Assembly (NCBI RefSeq): GCF_004368965.1
Contig: NZ_SORO01000001.1
Span: 124,001-188,000, forward strand
Reading direction: 5' to 3'
Origin: Leptospira meyeri
Lineage (GTDB): Bacteria; Spirochaetota; Leptospiria; Leptospirales; Leptospiraceae
Length of the DNA stretch: 64,000 nucleotides
Made by a program: the position numbers and the translations under genes. The notes under the pieces are model-generated. The model saw only the letters and a list, made by a program, of their open reading frames with translations, was not told where the DNA came from and did no database searches. Positions 54,555 through 63,074 of this stretch are shown here, piece after piece. The first letter of the stretch is position 1; every line of letters starts with the position of its first letter.

Positions 54555-56087
54555 ATGAGTTTTCCATTTCGGATTACAATTTATATACTGGTTTTAATTG
54601 TTCCCCTTTTTTATCGGTGGAAGTGGAATGATAACTCTGTATTTATTTCTAGTGATCCGGAGATTAAGTATTACCAAGTAATTCATAATGTTGAGGGTGG
54701 TGCAGCGGAAGAATGTTTTTTTCCTGCGCAGAAATTAGGTTTTGACCATTCCATGATTCCTTTTGGATACCCATGGGCTTTTTTTCTGAAAAATGGAAAT
54801 TGTGTATTCCAATATCCCGTTTTGTTCACTTGGATTCAGAAACTCATTGTTTCAATCATCGGTGTGAAGTGGATTACTTATATTCCAATCTTATTTTTCT
54901 TTTTTAATTTTTGTCTCCTTGATCGAATTTTGAATCAATTCGAGAAGAGGGGAGGATTTCTACTCATTTCCGTTTTACTCATCCAATGTATGACACCTGT
55001 TTTTTTATCTGCATTGGATTATTCTGAACTAACCCTTACAAATTTCTTTTTTCTTTGTGCGGTTCTTTCTTTTCTCGAATTTCAAAAAGAAAAACAATTT
55101 CGTTATGGAATTCTTCTTGCTGTGGCCATTGTTTTTAATTTTCAGCTACGACCTGAATCAACGATAGCTTTGGTTTTATTCTTGGCTTTTGCATTTGGAT
55201 TTGCTAACAATCAATGGAAATTAACCAAAAATCTGTTGCCTTATATCATTCTTTCCATTGTCTTACAGGTTTTTTTCTTCATTTGGAACCAAAACGTTTA
55301 TGGTCACCCTCTTGGGATGAGAGGATTGAATACAGTTAATGATATGGAATCAGGAGGACTACAAAGGCAACTACTTGCTGAGTGGTTTGCAGATCTTTGG
55401 GGAAATGATTTTAAAATTGGAATTTTTAAAGGTTATCCCATTTTGTTTTTATCCGGTTTTTCCCTTTGGTGGAATAAAAAATCAGAACTTCGTCCGTTTC
55501 TTTTTTCGGGACTTGTTTTTGTCTTCCTATTGCCGATACTATCTCCTTACCGAGCTGGTGTAGATATTTTCGGTATGCGTTATTTTGAAAGTGGAATATA
55601 TCTTTTGATGATTGGGTGTTTTCTTTCTTTTACAAAAAAAATAAATGATTATCGATACGTTCTTTTGGTTTTGCCATTTCTATATTTTTCTTATAAATCT
55701 GATACCAGGGCAACCAAACAGTGGTCTTCTTCAGCAAAGTTATATCACCAAGTGATGGAAAAAATTGATACCATTCATCCTGATCTGATTGTTCAAAGAG
55801 GTTTGTCATTATCCTATTTAGTTGGAATTAGTTATATCAAATATCCTCAGGTCGCAGTGTATTCAAATGAAGACTGGGATAGGGTGGAATCATTAATAGG
55901 GTCAAAAAAACTAAGAGTATTGTATTTACAGTGGGAAGGAAATCAGTTAGTCAAAACGGAATTTCCATCGCAAATCTGGAAAGAAAAGTTCGATGTAAAT
56001 TTTACACTAAATCCCAAAAAATTTAAATTTAAATCAGAACATACTTTGGCTCATTTCAAAGGATATCTTTTGGAAGAATCAAAATGA
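54555..56087 (+). CDS. Multispanning putative glycosyltransferase, paralog A
   Basis: A 510-residue protein with about ten membrane segments. It shares an ordered set of motifs with the proteins at 56084, 61410 and 63075: SDPEIKYYQ in the first external loop, YPWAFF, VFQYPxLF, VYGHPLGMRG in a middle loop, and LSPYRAGVDIFGMRYFE before the last segments. I believe this is the Leptospira LA_3751/LA_3752-type putative glycosyltransferase family, from memory and not checked. The acidic residue in the first loop fits a GT-C lipid-linked sugar transferase. Confidence 0.72.
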   Translation: MSFPFRITIYILVLIVPLFYRWKWNDNSVFISSDPEIKYYQVIHNVEGGAAEECFFPAQKLGFDHSMIPFGYPWAFFLKNGNCVFQYPVLFTWIQKLIVSIIGVKWITYIPILFFFFNFCLLDRILNQFEKRGGFLLISVLLIQCMTPVFLSALDYSELTLTNFFFLCAVLSFLEFQKEKQFRYGILLAVAIVFNFQLRPESTIALVLFLAFAFGFANNQWKLTKNLLPYIILSIVLQVFFFIWNQNVYGHPLGMRGLNTVNDMESGGLQRQLLAEWFADLWGNDFKIGIFKGYPILFLSGFSLWWNKKSELRPFLFSGLVFVFLLPILSPYRAGVDIFGMRYFESGIYLLMIGCFLSFTKKINDYRYVLLVLPFLYFSYKSDTRATKQWSSSAKLYHQVMEKIDTIHPDLIVQRGLSLSYLVGISYIKYPQVAVYSNEDWDRVESLIGSKKLRVLYLQWEGNQLVKTEFPSQIWKEKFDVNFTLNPKKFKFKSEHTLAHFKGYLLEESK

Positions 56088-57694
56088 AGTTCGTTGTTCG
56101 GTTTATAGACAGGCTTGGAAATCTTTTCATAGATAGAAATTACCTTCTTTTTGTTTTGGTTTTACTGGTTGGGTTTGTATTTTTTAAACGAATAGGTTGG
56201 GATGTAGGGGTAAGTCCCTTAATACAATCAGATTCACAAATCAAACTGTACCAGGTTGTGGAATATAAGACAAAAGGAATCAACGATCATCACTGTTACG
56301 GTTCGAATAGTGAGTTTGATTTGGAAAATCGGTTTTATCCATTTCGATACCCCTGGGCTTTTTTTACGACAAATGAGAATGGAAGTAGTTGCGTTTTTCA
56401 ATATCCAACTTTGTTTGCTCAGTTCTTTTCATTAATGCCTATTCCTTATCGTCTGTTCAACACGATCATATTAATTTTGAATTTATGTCTCTGTGCGTTG
56501 GTTTGTTATTTTCTATATGCAATTTTTGGAATTTCAAAAATAGGTGTTTTGCTTTTGGCAGCGATCTTATTTTTCGTCGGGTATGGTATATCGAGTGCTT
56601 TAGAATTTTCTGAAAGTATTCCTTCACAAATCCTTCTTCTTTTATTCTTTTATGCAGTTTTTCGGATCGAATCTTCGGGCCGCATTACTTCCGGTTTGCT
56701 TTTCCTTTTTGGTGCTTGCGGTGGAGTTTCCATTTTTTTAAGGTCAGAATCGCTTTTTTATTTAGGTGGATTGGGTTTGATGGTTCTCTATCGGAATCGT
56801 AAAGGTCTTTTCACTTTATGGAAACAATATCTGCCTTTGTTAGTTGGATTTTTTCTAGCAGTCGGCGTATTAGTTTTCTATAACTATATGGAATTTCATG
56901 AAATTTTGGGCGTTCGAAGTAAAGTTAGTTACAATGATTTTTCGAGATTGTTGTTACAGGAACGCATCCATCTAGTTTCAGAGTTTTTTTTTGGTAACCA
57001 AAATCGAATTGGTTTTCTATATTATTGTTTTCCGATTATTTTCATTATCGTTTATGCTATAGCCAAGTTACCATTAACCTCAATACAAAATCACTTCATT
57101 GCTGTTATTTTCATTTCTTTCTTTAGTGTTGTGTTGCTTAGCCCTTACTCATCAGGTGGGTTGTATTCGGGAATGCGATTTACTGAGTTCACATACTTAT
57201 TGTTTTCAATCTTTTTGATTTCACTCCTTTCGTTACACTTAAAGCAGAATGAATATCGAATCGTTTTGTGTTTGATTCTTTTACAAATAGGACTTGGTTT
57301 TTTTCATGTCAGAAAAAATGTAAAAACTTTGGACTACGTGAAGAAATACCATGATTTATTTCAGTCAAAATTAGAGCGGTATCCAAAGGCTCCTGTGGTA
57401 CATTTGAGTACGTTTGATCTTTTGTTAGTCTCTGATTCTTTTTTGAAAAAACCTCACTGGATTGCAAATAAACAATCAGAGTTTAATGTTTTAGAAAGCA
57501 GGTTTATCAAAACAGGCATCGATCAATTTCAGGTTTTTGTTTATGATTTTAAGCCGCCAAAAGATGATAATGTGACTACCGAATTTTACAAGGAATGGGT
57601 AGATACTAAGTATGAAATTGAATCAAAGTATTTCCGAAAAGTTTCTGATGAAGAGATAGCTGGATTTCGGTTAATGTTGTGGGAGAAAAAGTGA
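56084..57694 (+). CDS. Multispanning putative glycosyltransferase, paralog B
   Basis: A 536-residue membrane protein adjacent to and clearly paralogous with the preceding one: SDSQIKLYQVV, FRYPWAFF, CVFQYPTLF, EFHEILGVRS and LLSPYSSGGLYSGMRFTE occupy the same order. A tail of about 130 residues after the last membrane segment is soluble. ATGA overlaps the upstream stop. The tandem arrangement suggests gene duplication with specialisation for different acceptor or donor sugars. Confidence 0.72.
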   Translation: MKFVVRFIDRLGNLFIDRNYLLFVLVLLVGFVFFKRIGWDVGVSPLIQSDSQIKLYQVVEYKTKGINDHHCYGSNSEFDLENRFYPFRYPWAFFTTNENGSSCVFQYPTLFAQFFSLMPIPYRLFNTIILILNLCLCALVCYFLYAIFGISKIGVLLLAAILFFVGYGISSALEFSESIPSQILLLLFFYAVFRIESSGRITSGLLFLFGACGGVSIFLRSESLFYLGGLGLMVLYRNRKGLFTLWKQYLPLLVGFFLAVGVLVFYNYMEFHEILGVRSKVSYNDFSRLLLQERIHLVSEFFFGNQNRIGFLYYCFPIIFIIVYAIAKLPLTSIQNHFIAVIFISFFSVVLLSPYSSGGLYSGMRFTEFTYLLFSIFLISLLSLHLKQNEYRIVLCLILLQIGLGFFHVRKNVKTLDYVKKYHDLFQSKLERYPKAPVVHLSTFDLLLVSDSFLKKPHWIANKQSEFNVLESRFIKTGIDQFQVFVYDFKPPKDDNVTTEFYKEWVDTKYEIESKYFRKVSDEEIAGFRLMLWEKK

Positions 57695-59097
57695 ATCAAC
57701 TAAGAAGTAAGTTATACCAAGTTCGATTTGAAATTGCGATTGTATTATCCCTTGTTTTGGGAATTGTTTTGCGTTTTTTTAAATTAGATCGGCAAAGTTT
57801 ATGGGGGGATGAACTTTATTCTGTTTATGCATCTTCGTTAACAAATTGGACAGATTTTTGGTCCTATCTTTCTGTAGATCCGCATCCGCCTGTATTTCAG
57901 ATTTTACTTTCGGTTTGGATTCGACTTTTGCCGGAGTTTACAGAGTTTTCTGTTAAGTTATTTCCTGTTTTTATCTCAGTCATTAATTTATTCTTTCTTT
58001 GGATCTTGACTCAACATTGGGATAAGCCAAAACGTTTTTTATTTTTGTTTTTCATGTCCTTATCGCCTGGTGCTATCTATTATGCCCAAGAAGTCCGTTC
58101 TTATTCTTTATTGTTATGTTTGTCTTCACTAATCGTGGTTTTGTTTGCTGATCTTGATTTGGAAAAGGGGAAAAAAATACGACTGGTTTCCTTGGTTTTT
58201 TTGTCAGTTTTCATTTCCTACGTTCATTTATTTGGATTTATTTTTGTTGGTAGTTTGTATTTTATATTTTGGGTTCAGTTTTTTTTAAAACGTTACTCAC
58301 AATCAAAATCTGTTTTTTTTCTTGGCCTTATTTCTTTTTTAGCTTTTCTTCCGTTTTTATACATCCTTATGAATGGGTCAAAGATTGCAACTGCAAGTTG
58401 GATTGATCCTCCCGGTCTCGTTTTGTATCTTGCTTATTACTCTTTGTTTTTTTATACATCGAAGAAATTTCTTTTTTTAACTGTTTTTGTACCGATCCTT
58501 GTTCTTCCTTATTTGGCATTCAAAGGTAAAACACAAAATTCAGATTCGAATTCCCATGTAAGACATTCTGCTTCTGAGATATTCTTAATTGTTGCTCTAT
58601 TTATCATTATCTCTACTAGTTTGTTCTCATTACTCAAACCGATTGTAACAAACCGAAATTGGATTGTTACGCTGCCTCTCATTTATTATTTTGTTGCTGA
58701 TCGTTTGCAGAAATCCTTAGGAAAATGGTTTGTTTTGCCAGCACTTATTTTGCTCACTTTGTTTTCGCTCATTGATTTTAAGAAAAACTTTTATTTGGTT
58801 TTTAAAGAGGACTGGAGAGCCACTGCTCATTTTGTTGGAAACCATTGTAATCCTCCTCTTGTGTTGGTTGATTCTTATCCGGAATTTTTGAATTTGTATT
58901 TAAGATGGGAAGGCCACTATGAGTTTTCACCCCAGTTGACTGCAAAAGATTTAAAGATCGAACAAACAAAGGTTTGTGTATTGAGACGGTTCGTTGAAAA
59001 TAATGGAATAGGTTTTCCTGAGGAACCAACATATAAAAAAATGGGGCAGTCACTATTCTATGGATTTACAGTCGAGGAGTATGAAGTAGGTGATTAA
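57691..59097 (+). CDS. GT39/GT83-like membrane glycosyltransferase
   Basis: A 468-residue protein with GTG start at 57691, chosen because GGGAG lies a few bases upstream and the GTGA overlaps the previous stop. RQSLWGDELYSVYAS holds the acidic pair (DE) in the first external loop, and VDPHPPVFQILLSVWIRLLP is the HPP block shared by ArnT/PMT-like GT-C enzymes. About ten membrane segments and a soluble tail follow. It would transfer a sugar from a polyprenyl phosphate to an acceptor on the periplasmic side. Confidence 0.82.
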   Translation: MNQLRSKLYQVRFEIAIVLSLVLGIVLRFFKLDRQSLWGDELYSVYASSLTNWTDFWSYLSVDPHPPVFQILLSVWIRLLPEFTEFSVKLFPVFISVINLFFLWILTQHWDKPKRFLFLFFMSLSPGAIYYAQEVRSYSLLLCLSSLIVVLFADLDLEKGKKIRLVSLVFLSVFISYVHLFGFIFVGSLYFIFWVQFFLKRYSQSKSVFFLGLISFLAFLPFLYILMNGSKIATASWIDPPGLVLYLAYYSLFFYTSKKFLFLTVFVPILVLPYLAFKGKTQNSDSNSHVRHSASEIFLIVALFIIISTSLFSLLKPIVTNRNWIVTLPLIYYFVADRLQKSLGKWFVLPALILLTLFSLIDFKKNFYLVFKEDWRATAHFVGNHCNPPLVLVDSYPEFLNLYLRWEGHYEFSPQLTAKDLKIEQTKVCVLRRFVENNGIGFPEEPTYKKMGQSLFYGFTVEEYEVGD

Positions 59098-60289
59098 TCG
59101 AATAATTTATTGTGTTAATTCGGTTTTTGAAAAAAAACCATATGAACATGAGAATTTAAATGGAGTTCGCGCTATTTCGATAATAGCAGTAGTAGTATTT
59201 CATGTATGGGTAACTGTTAAACCTCTTATTCAAAGCGATTCCCAATGGTTGGTTTTTTTTCTAAGTTCACTTTCTTCAGGGGTAGACTTTTTCTTTTTGT
59301 TAAGTGGTTTTCTAATTTATGGTGGACTAAGACGAGAATATGAGCGTAAGGGGAAAATTAATATTTCGAATTTTTTCATTAAGCGAAGTCTTCGTATATA
59401 TCCAGCCTTCTATTTTGCATTAGCGGTATTGTATTTTTTTAAATTTCATCAGTTGTCTAAGTTTAATCCGGATTCAATTCATGATCCAAATGCAATGGCA
59501 ATGTTTGAAGAGATTCGCATTGGTCTATCTAATGTTTGGGTTGATGCATTATATTTGACAGATTTAATGCACGTTCCAGTTGTCTATAATGGTGGCTGGT
59601 CGCTTTCGATTGAAGAACATTTTTATATGGTCTTGCCTTTCATCTGTATTTTTTTCTTTTTTCAAATATCGTTCTCTCAAAGATTAATTTTTTATTTCTT
59701 CGGGTTTGCGATTGCACTTTTCAATCGTTACTATATATCATTTCCTGAGCCGAATTTAGATGCTGTTTATATGATATATTGTAGATTTGATTCCATCCTA
59801 TATGGAATGTTTGTTTATGAATTTTACCATCGATTTCCTTGGAGTAGTTTGGAATTTAGAGGTAGAAATTTACTTTTATTTTTTTTGTTACTTTTGTCTG
59901 GTATATTAATTGTTTGGATGCATCAGATAGATTCAAGTAGTGCTTTTGCTCTCATCTATCGCCCTACATTGGTGTCAATTGGATTCGGAATATTAATGTA
60001 TTTTTCATTTTTTAATCAGATAATAAAATCTTTTTTTAGTCTCTCTTTATTTCGTCCGTTTGCAAGATTAGGTTACACTGCTTATCTTTGGCATATTATT
60101 GTAATCCCTTTAGTGGCTAAAAAAGTATCTCCATTAATTTTTCGTGAGCCTAATATGATATCGGTTTCCGTTGCTTTTTTTTGGGTTCTTATTTCAACGT
60201 TTTTGGTTTCTTACGTCGTTTATTTGGTGATTGAACTACCTTTTTTGCAATGGAAAGAGAGACTTGTTCATCCGGAAAAAATACAGTGA
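59090..60289 (+). CDS. Acyltransferase 3 family protein
   Basis: A 399-residue membrane O-acyltransferase with about ten membrane segments and no SGNH domain. NLNGVRAISIIAVVVFHVWV, GVDFFFLLSGFLIYGGLRRE, FFIKRSLRIYPAF and WSLSIEEHFYMVLPF are the family blocks. The start is a GTG at 59090 overlapping the previous stop by 8 bases. It probably adds acetyl or another acyl group to the glycan, complementing the OafA-like protein at 5568. Confidence 0.88.
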   Translation: MINRIIYCVNSVFEKKPYEHENLNGVRAISIIAVVVFHVWVTVKPLIQSDSQWLVFFLSSLSSGVDFFFLLSGFLIYGGLRREYERKGKINISNFFIKRSLRIYPAFYFALAVLYFFKFHQLSKFNPDSIHDPNAMAMFEEIRIGLSNVWVDALYLTDLMHVPVVYNGGWSLSIEEHFYMVLPFICIFFFFQISFSQRLIFYFFGFAIALFNRYYISFPEPNLDAVYMIYCRFDSILYGMFVYEFYHRFPWSSLEFRGRNLLLFFLLLLSGILIVWMHQIDSSSAFALIYRPTLVSIGFGILMYFSFFNQIIKSFFSLSLFRPFARLGYTAYLWHIIVIPLVAKKVSPLIFREPNMISVSVAFFWVLISTFLVSYVVYLVIELPFLQWKERLVHPEKIQ

Positions 60290-60363
60290 ATACTATGCTC
60301 TGTATTGAGTAATAATTTTTATAACAGATTGAATTTTTATGTGTAGGTTCGAACAATAAAAAT

Positions 60364-60386
60364 CGATTTATGTAAATTGTAAATCG
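60364..60386 (+). repeat. Hairpin in the leader of the 60.4-kb gene
   Basis: CGATTTA (60364-60370) and TAAATCG (60380-60386) are perfect 7-bp arms with a 9-nt loop, ending 16 bases before the ATG at 60403 and just before the AGGAAG ribosome site. No T-tract follows. It could influence translation or be a processing site. Confidence 0.4.
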
Positions 60387-60402
60387 CTTCGCAGGAAGTT
60401 TT

Positions 60403-61395
60403 ATGAAATATTTTTTAGAAAAAAGAAAAAATCCAAATTTACTATCGATAGTAATTCCTTGTTTCAATGAGGAGTCCGCTTTACCGTACTTAAAAGAAAG
60501 ATTAAATCAGCTTTTGAAACTTCTTCCAGTAAAAACAGAAATTATTTTTGTCAATGATGGCAGCACTGATGATTCAATTTTCCAATTAGTTTCTTGGTCA
60601 GAAGAAGATTCTCGAATTCGGGTGATTAGTCTTTCTCGCAATTTTGGGCACCAAATTGCAGTGACTGCGGGAATGGATTATGCAAAAGGTGACGCAGTTG
60701 TCATCATGGATGCAGACTTACAAGATCCACCCGAGGTAATTTTAGAAATGCTCTCTAAATATCGGGAAGGTTATGATGTAGTATACGGACAAAGATTAGC
60801 TCGTTCAGGAGAATCCTTTTTTAAAAAAACAACAGCTTGGGCTTTTTATCGCATCATGAAGATTTTAGTACACAAGGATCTTCCTTTGGATTCAGGCGAT
60901 TTTAGGTTGATTTCTCGAAGATGTTTAGATGCATTGAATGGATTACGCGAAAACCATCGTTTCCTTAGAGGAATGAATGCTTGGATTGGTTTTCCTCAAA
61001 CCCCCGTATTTTATAATCGTGATCCACGTGTGGCAGGAGAAACTAAATATCCTCTACGAAAGATGTTAAAACTTGCCATGAATGCCGCTGTATCCTTTTC
61101 TCCCTTACCACTACGATTTAGTTTGGGGCTTGGGATCATAGTTGCTATTATGGGTTTTGCAGTGGGTGTTTATGCATTGTATCGTGCTTTCCAACATTTT
61201 ATTTTGCAAATGCCAATTGTTTATAATCCAGGATGGGCAACGATTGTAACATTAATTTGTTTGATCGGGGGTTCAATCCTAATCTCTATAGGAATTTTAG
61301 GCGAGTATATAGCACGCATATTTGAAGAATCAAAAGGAAGGCCATTGTACGTAGTAGAATTTGTAAAGAATGGAAATGTAAAAAAGAAGATATAA
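60403..61395 (+). CDS. Polyprenyl-phosphate GT2 glycosyltransferase (GtrB type)
   Basis: A 330-residue enzyme: LSIVIPCFNEESAL, FVNDGSTDDS, LSRNFGHQIAVTAGMDYA, VIMDADLQDPPEVI, SGDFRLISRR, then two C-terminal membrane segments at about 240-310. This is a textbook GtrB/ArnC/DPM1-bacterial layout. It is paralogous to the protein at 39777. A strong AGGAAG precedes the ATG. It is the last plus-strand gene; its 3' end meets the minus-strand gene across 14 bp with no visible GC-rich terminator. Confidence 0.9.
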   Translation: MKYFLEKRKNPNLLSIVIPCFNEESALPYLKERLNQLLKLLPVKTEIIFVNDGSTDDSIFQLVSWSEEDSRIRVISLSRNFGHQIAVTAGMDYAKGDAVVIMDADLQDPPEVILEMLSKYREGYDVVYGQRLARSGESFFKKTTAWAFYRIMKILVHKDLPLDSGDFRLISRRCLDALNGLRENHRFLRGMNAWIGFPQTPVFYNRDPRVAGETKYPLRKMLKLAMNAAVSFSPLPLRFSLGLGIIVAIMGFAVGVYALYRAFQHFILQMPIVYNPGWATIVTLICLIGGSILISIGILGEYIARIFEESKGRPLYVVEFVKNGNVKKKI

Positions 61396-61409
61396 TTTTT
61401 AAAACATTT

Positions 61410-62927
61410 TCAATTTAAGCAAAGACGGTATCCAATCCAACTTTTTTCCTCGTAGGTTTTACATTTAAATCCTTCTTCCTGTAAAACCTTCACAAAATCT
61501 TCTGAATTTAATTCTACTTCGCGATTTAAATGCATAAAGGCATTGGGTGTTGTTTTCGAGAAATCGAATATATAAATTTGTTTTATTTTTTCATTTCGAA
61601 TTCTCGAAAAAAGAGAATTTCGCAGTTCTTTATTCTCAAAATTTTCAAACGAAATACTTGGTTGTGATAATAGATTCAATCCTGCGGTTCCGCTTAAATT
61701 CCTGTCATAAAAAATCCACAAATCAGACTTTAGAGTTTCATAAGTCAAATTTGTTTTACGAATCATTTTATAACTTTCTTTTGTTACTTTTATTAGGAAT
61801 ACATTGATAAGAATGGAGAAAAAGACCAGTAAGAGAAAGAATTTATTTGTTTTTAAATTTTGCCATTGTATGGCAATCAAAAAGATTCCAGGAAAGATTG
61901 CGAACAATGTATACCGACTTGTGATTGTAATGCCATCATTTGGTGCACTGAACCCAACAAGGATTGGATAAATGATAAGGATAATGAAATGATAAAAACT
62001 AGCCTCCTGGAAGTTTTTAGTTTTTAACTGTTTGCGAAATAAATATATAACGTATAGGAAATAAGGTGAATAAATGAAAAAACCAATTTTTAGTCCTGGT
62101 TCTGTAAATGAGGTAAAAAGAATTTTCTGCAATTGGTAGAAGTGAGAGCCGATTGATTGGCTCTGTAAGGTTGAATAATTGTATAGGTATCTGATACCCA
62201 AAAAGTGACCATATTCGTAATGATTCCAAATAAAGAATACAAGAACGGGGATTGTAAAAGCAATAGTGATGAATATGATTTCAAAAAATCTTTGTTGGAA
62301 GTATAAAAACAAAAAAGATAATCCATAAATTACGCAGGAAAGAATAAGAATTTCTAGTCGTAAGAAACTTCCCCAGACCATAAGAAAAATTGAGATAGCG
62401 ATGAGGATTGGTTTTTTTTGTTCAATTCCCCTCGACCATAAAGAATAGGAAACAGAAATCCAGAATATGGCAAAAGGCACTTCTGAAATATCGAAGACCT
62501 GAGAAAATACGACAGAAGAAATAAAAATTAATAAGCAAACTGTAACGGGAATTTTTCCAATTCGATAGAGCAAATAAGACGCTAGAACCAAAAATAGTCC
62601 ATTGGTAAACATGATCCATTGGATTGGAATGAAATAAAAAAGGACTGAGTAGATCCTTGCAAAAACTTCAGAAAAAACCGATTTTAGTTTTCCCTGGTTT
62701 TCAATGACAAAAAGAACAGGATGCATTTTTAAGTCGGGATCTAAGACTTCTGCGGGATAAAAAATGGAATCTCTCCATTCTTTTGCAGATTCGATTTGAG
62801 TCGCTTTTGCAAGTGAATCGGAGATGAAACTAGTTTTTGCTGATAAAAAGAATTGGAGTGCTAAAAATAAACTTCCGAAAAGAAGAAGATAAACTAAGGA
62901 CCTTTGATTTTGTTTTTCGCTAATCAC
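61410..62927 (-). CDS. Multispanning putative glycosyltransferase, paralog C
   Basis: A 505-residue membrane protein from the GTG at 62927, preceded by AGGA; a TTG at 62963 is in frame but falls on the promoter's -10 region. Motifs match the paralogs at 54555 and 56084: SDSLAKATQ, FYPAEVLDPD, HYEYGHFLGIRYL and SAPNDGITITSRYTLF. About ten membrane segments are followed by a soluble tail of 120 residues with two cysteines near the end. It faces the plus-strand locus and belongs to a separate transcript. Confidence 0.72.
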   Translation of the reverse strand: MISEKQNQRSLVYLLLFGSLFLALQFFLSAKTSFISDSLAKATQIESAKEWRDSIFYPAEVLDPDLKMHPVLFVIENQGKLKSVFSEVFARIYSVLFYFIPIQWIMFTNGLFLVLASYLLYRIGKIPVTVCLLIFISSVVFSQVFDISEVPFAIFWISVSYSLWSRGIEQKKPILIAISIFLMVWGSFLRLEILILSCVIYGLSFLFLYFQQRFFEIIFITIAFTIPVLVFFIWNHYEYGHFLGIRYLYNYSTLQSQSIGSHFYQLQKILFTSFTEPGLKIGFFIYSPYFLYVIYLFRKQLKTKNFQEASFYHFIILIIYPILVGFSAPNDGITITSRYTLFAIFPGIFLIAIQWQNLKTNKFFLLLVFFSILINVFLIKVTKESYKMIRKTNLTYETLKSDLWIFYDRNLSGTAGLNLLSQPSISFENFENKELRNSLFSRIRNEKIKQIYIFDFSKTTPNAFMHLNREVELNSEDFVKVLQEEGFKCKTYEEKSWIGYRLCLN

Positions 62928-62962
62928 TAACTGTCTTCCTATCTGTTTACAATTGCCAGGCA

Positions 62963-62995
62963 AATATAAAATAAAAACAACTTAGACAGTGTCAA
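62963..62995 (-). promoter_or_regulatory. Candidate promoter for the 61.4-62.9 kb gene
   Basis: On the minus strand a perfect TTGACA (62990-62995) is followed by TATTTT (62968-62973) at a 16-bp spacer, with TATATT (62963-62968) as an alternative -10 at 21 bp. The expected start of transcription is near 62957-62962, upstream of the GTG at 62927. Confidence 0.5.
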
Positions 62996-63074
62996 GTTTT
63001 TTCATTCTTCTTAGATTTGGCGGATTGTCTAGCAGTTAACAACCGATAGGAACGAGTCATCCTTGTTTAAATTT

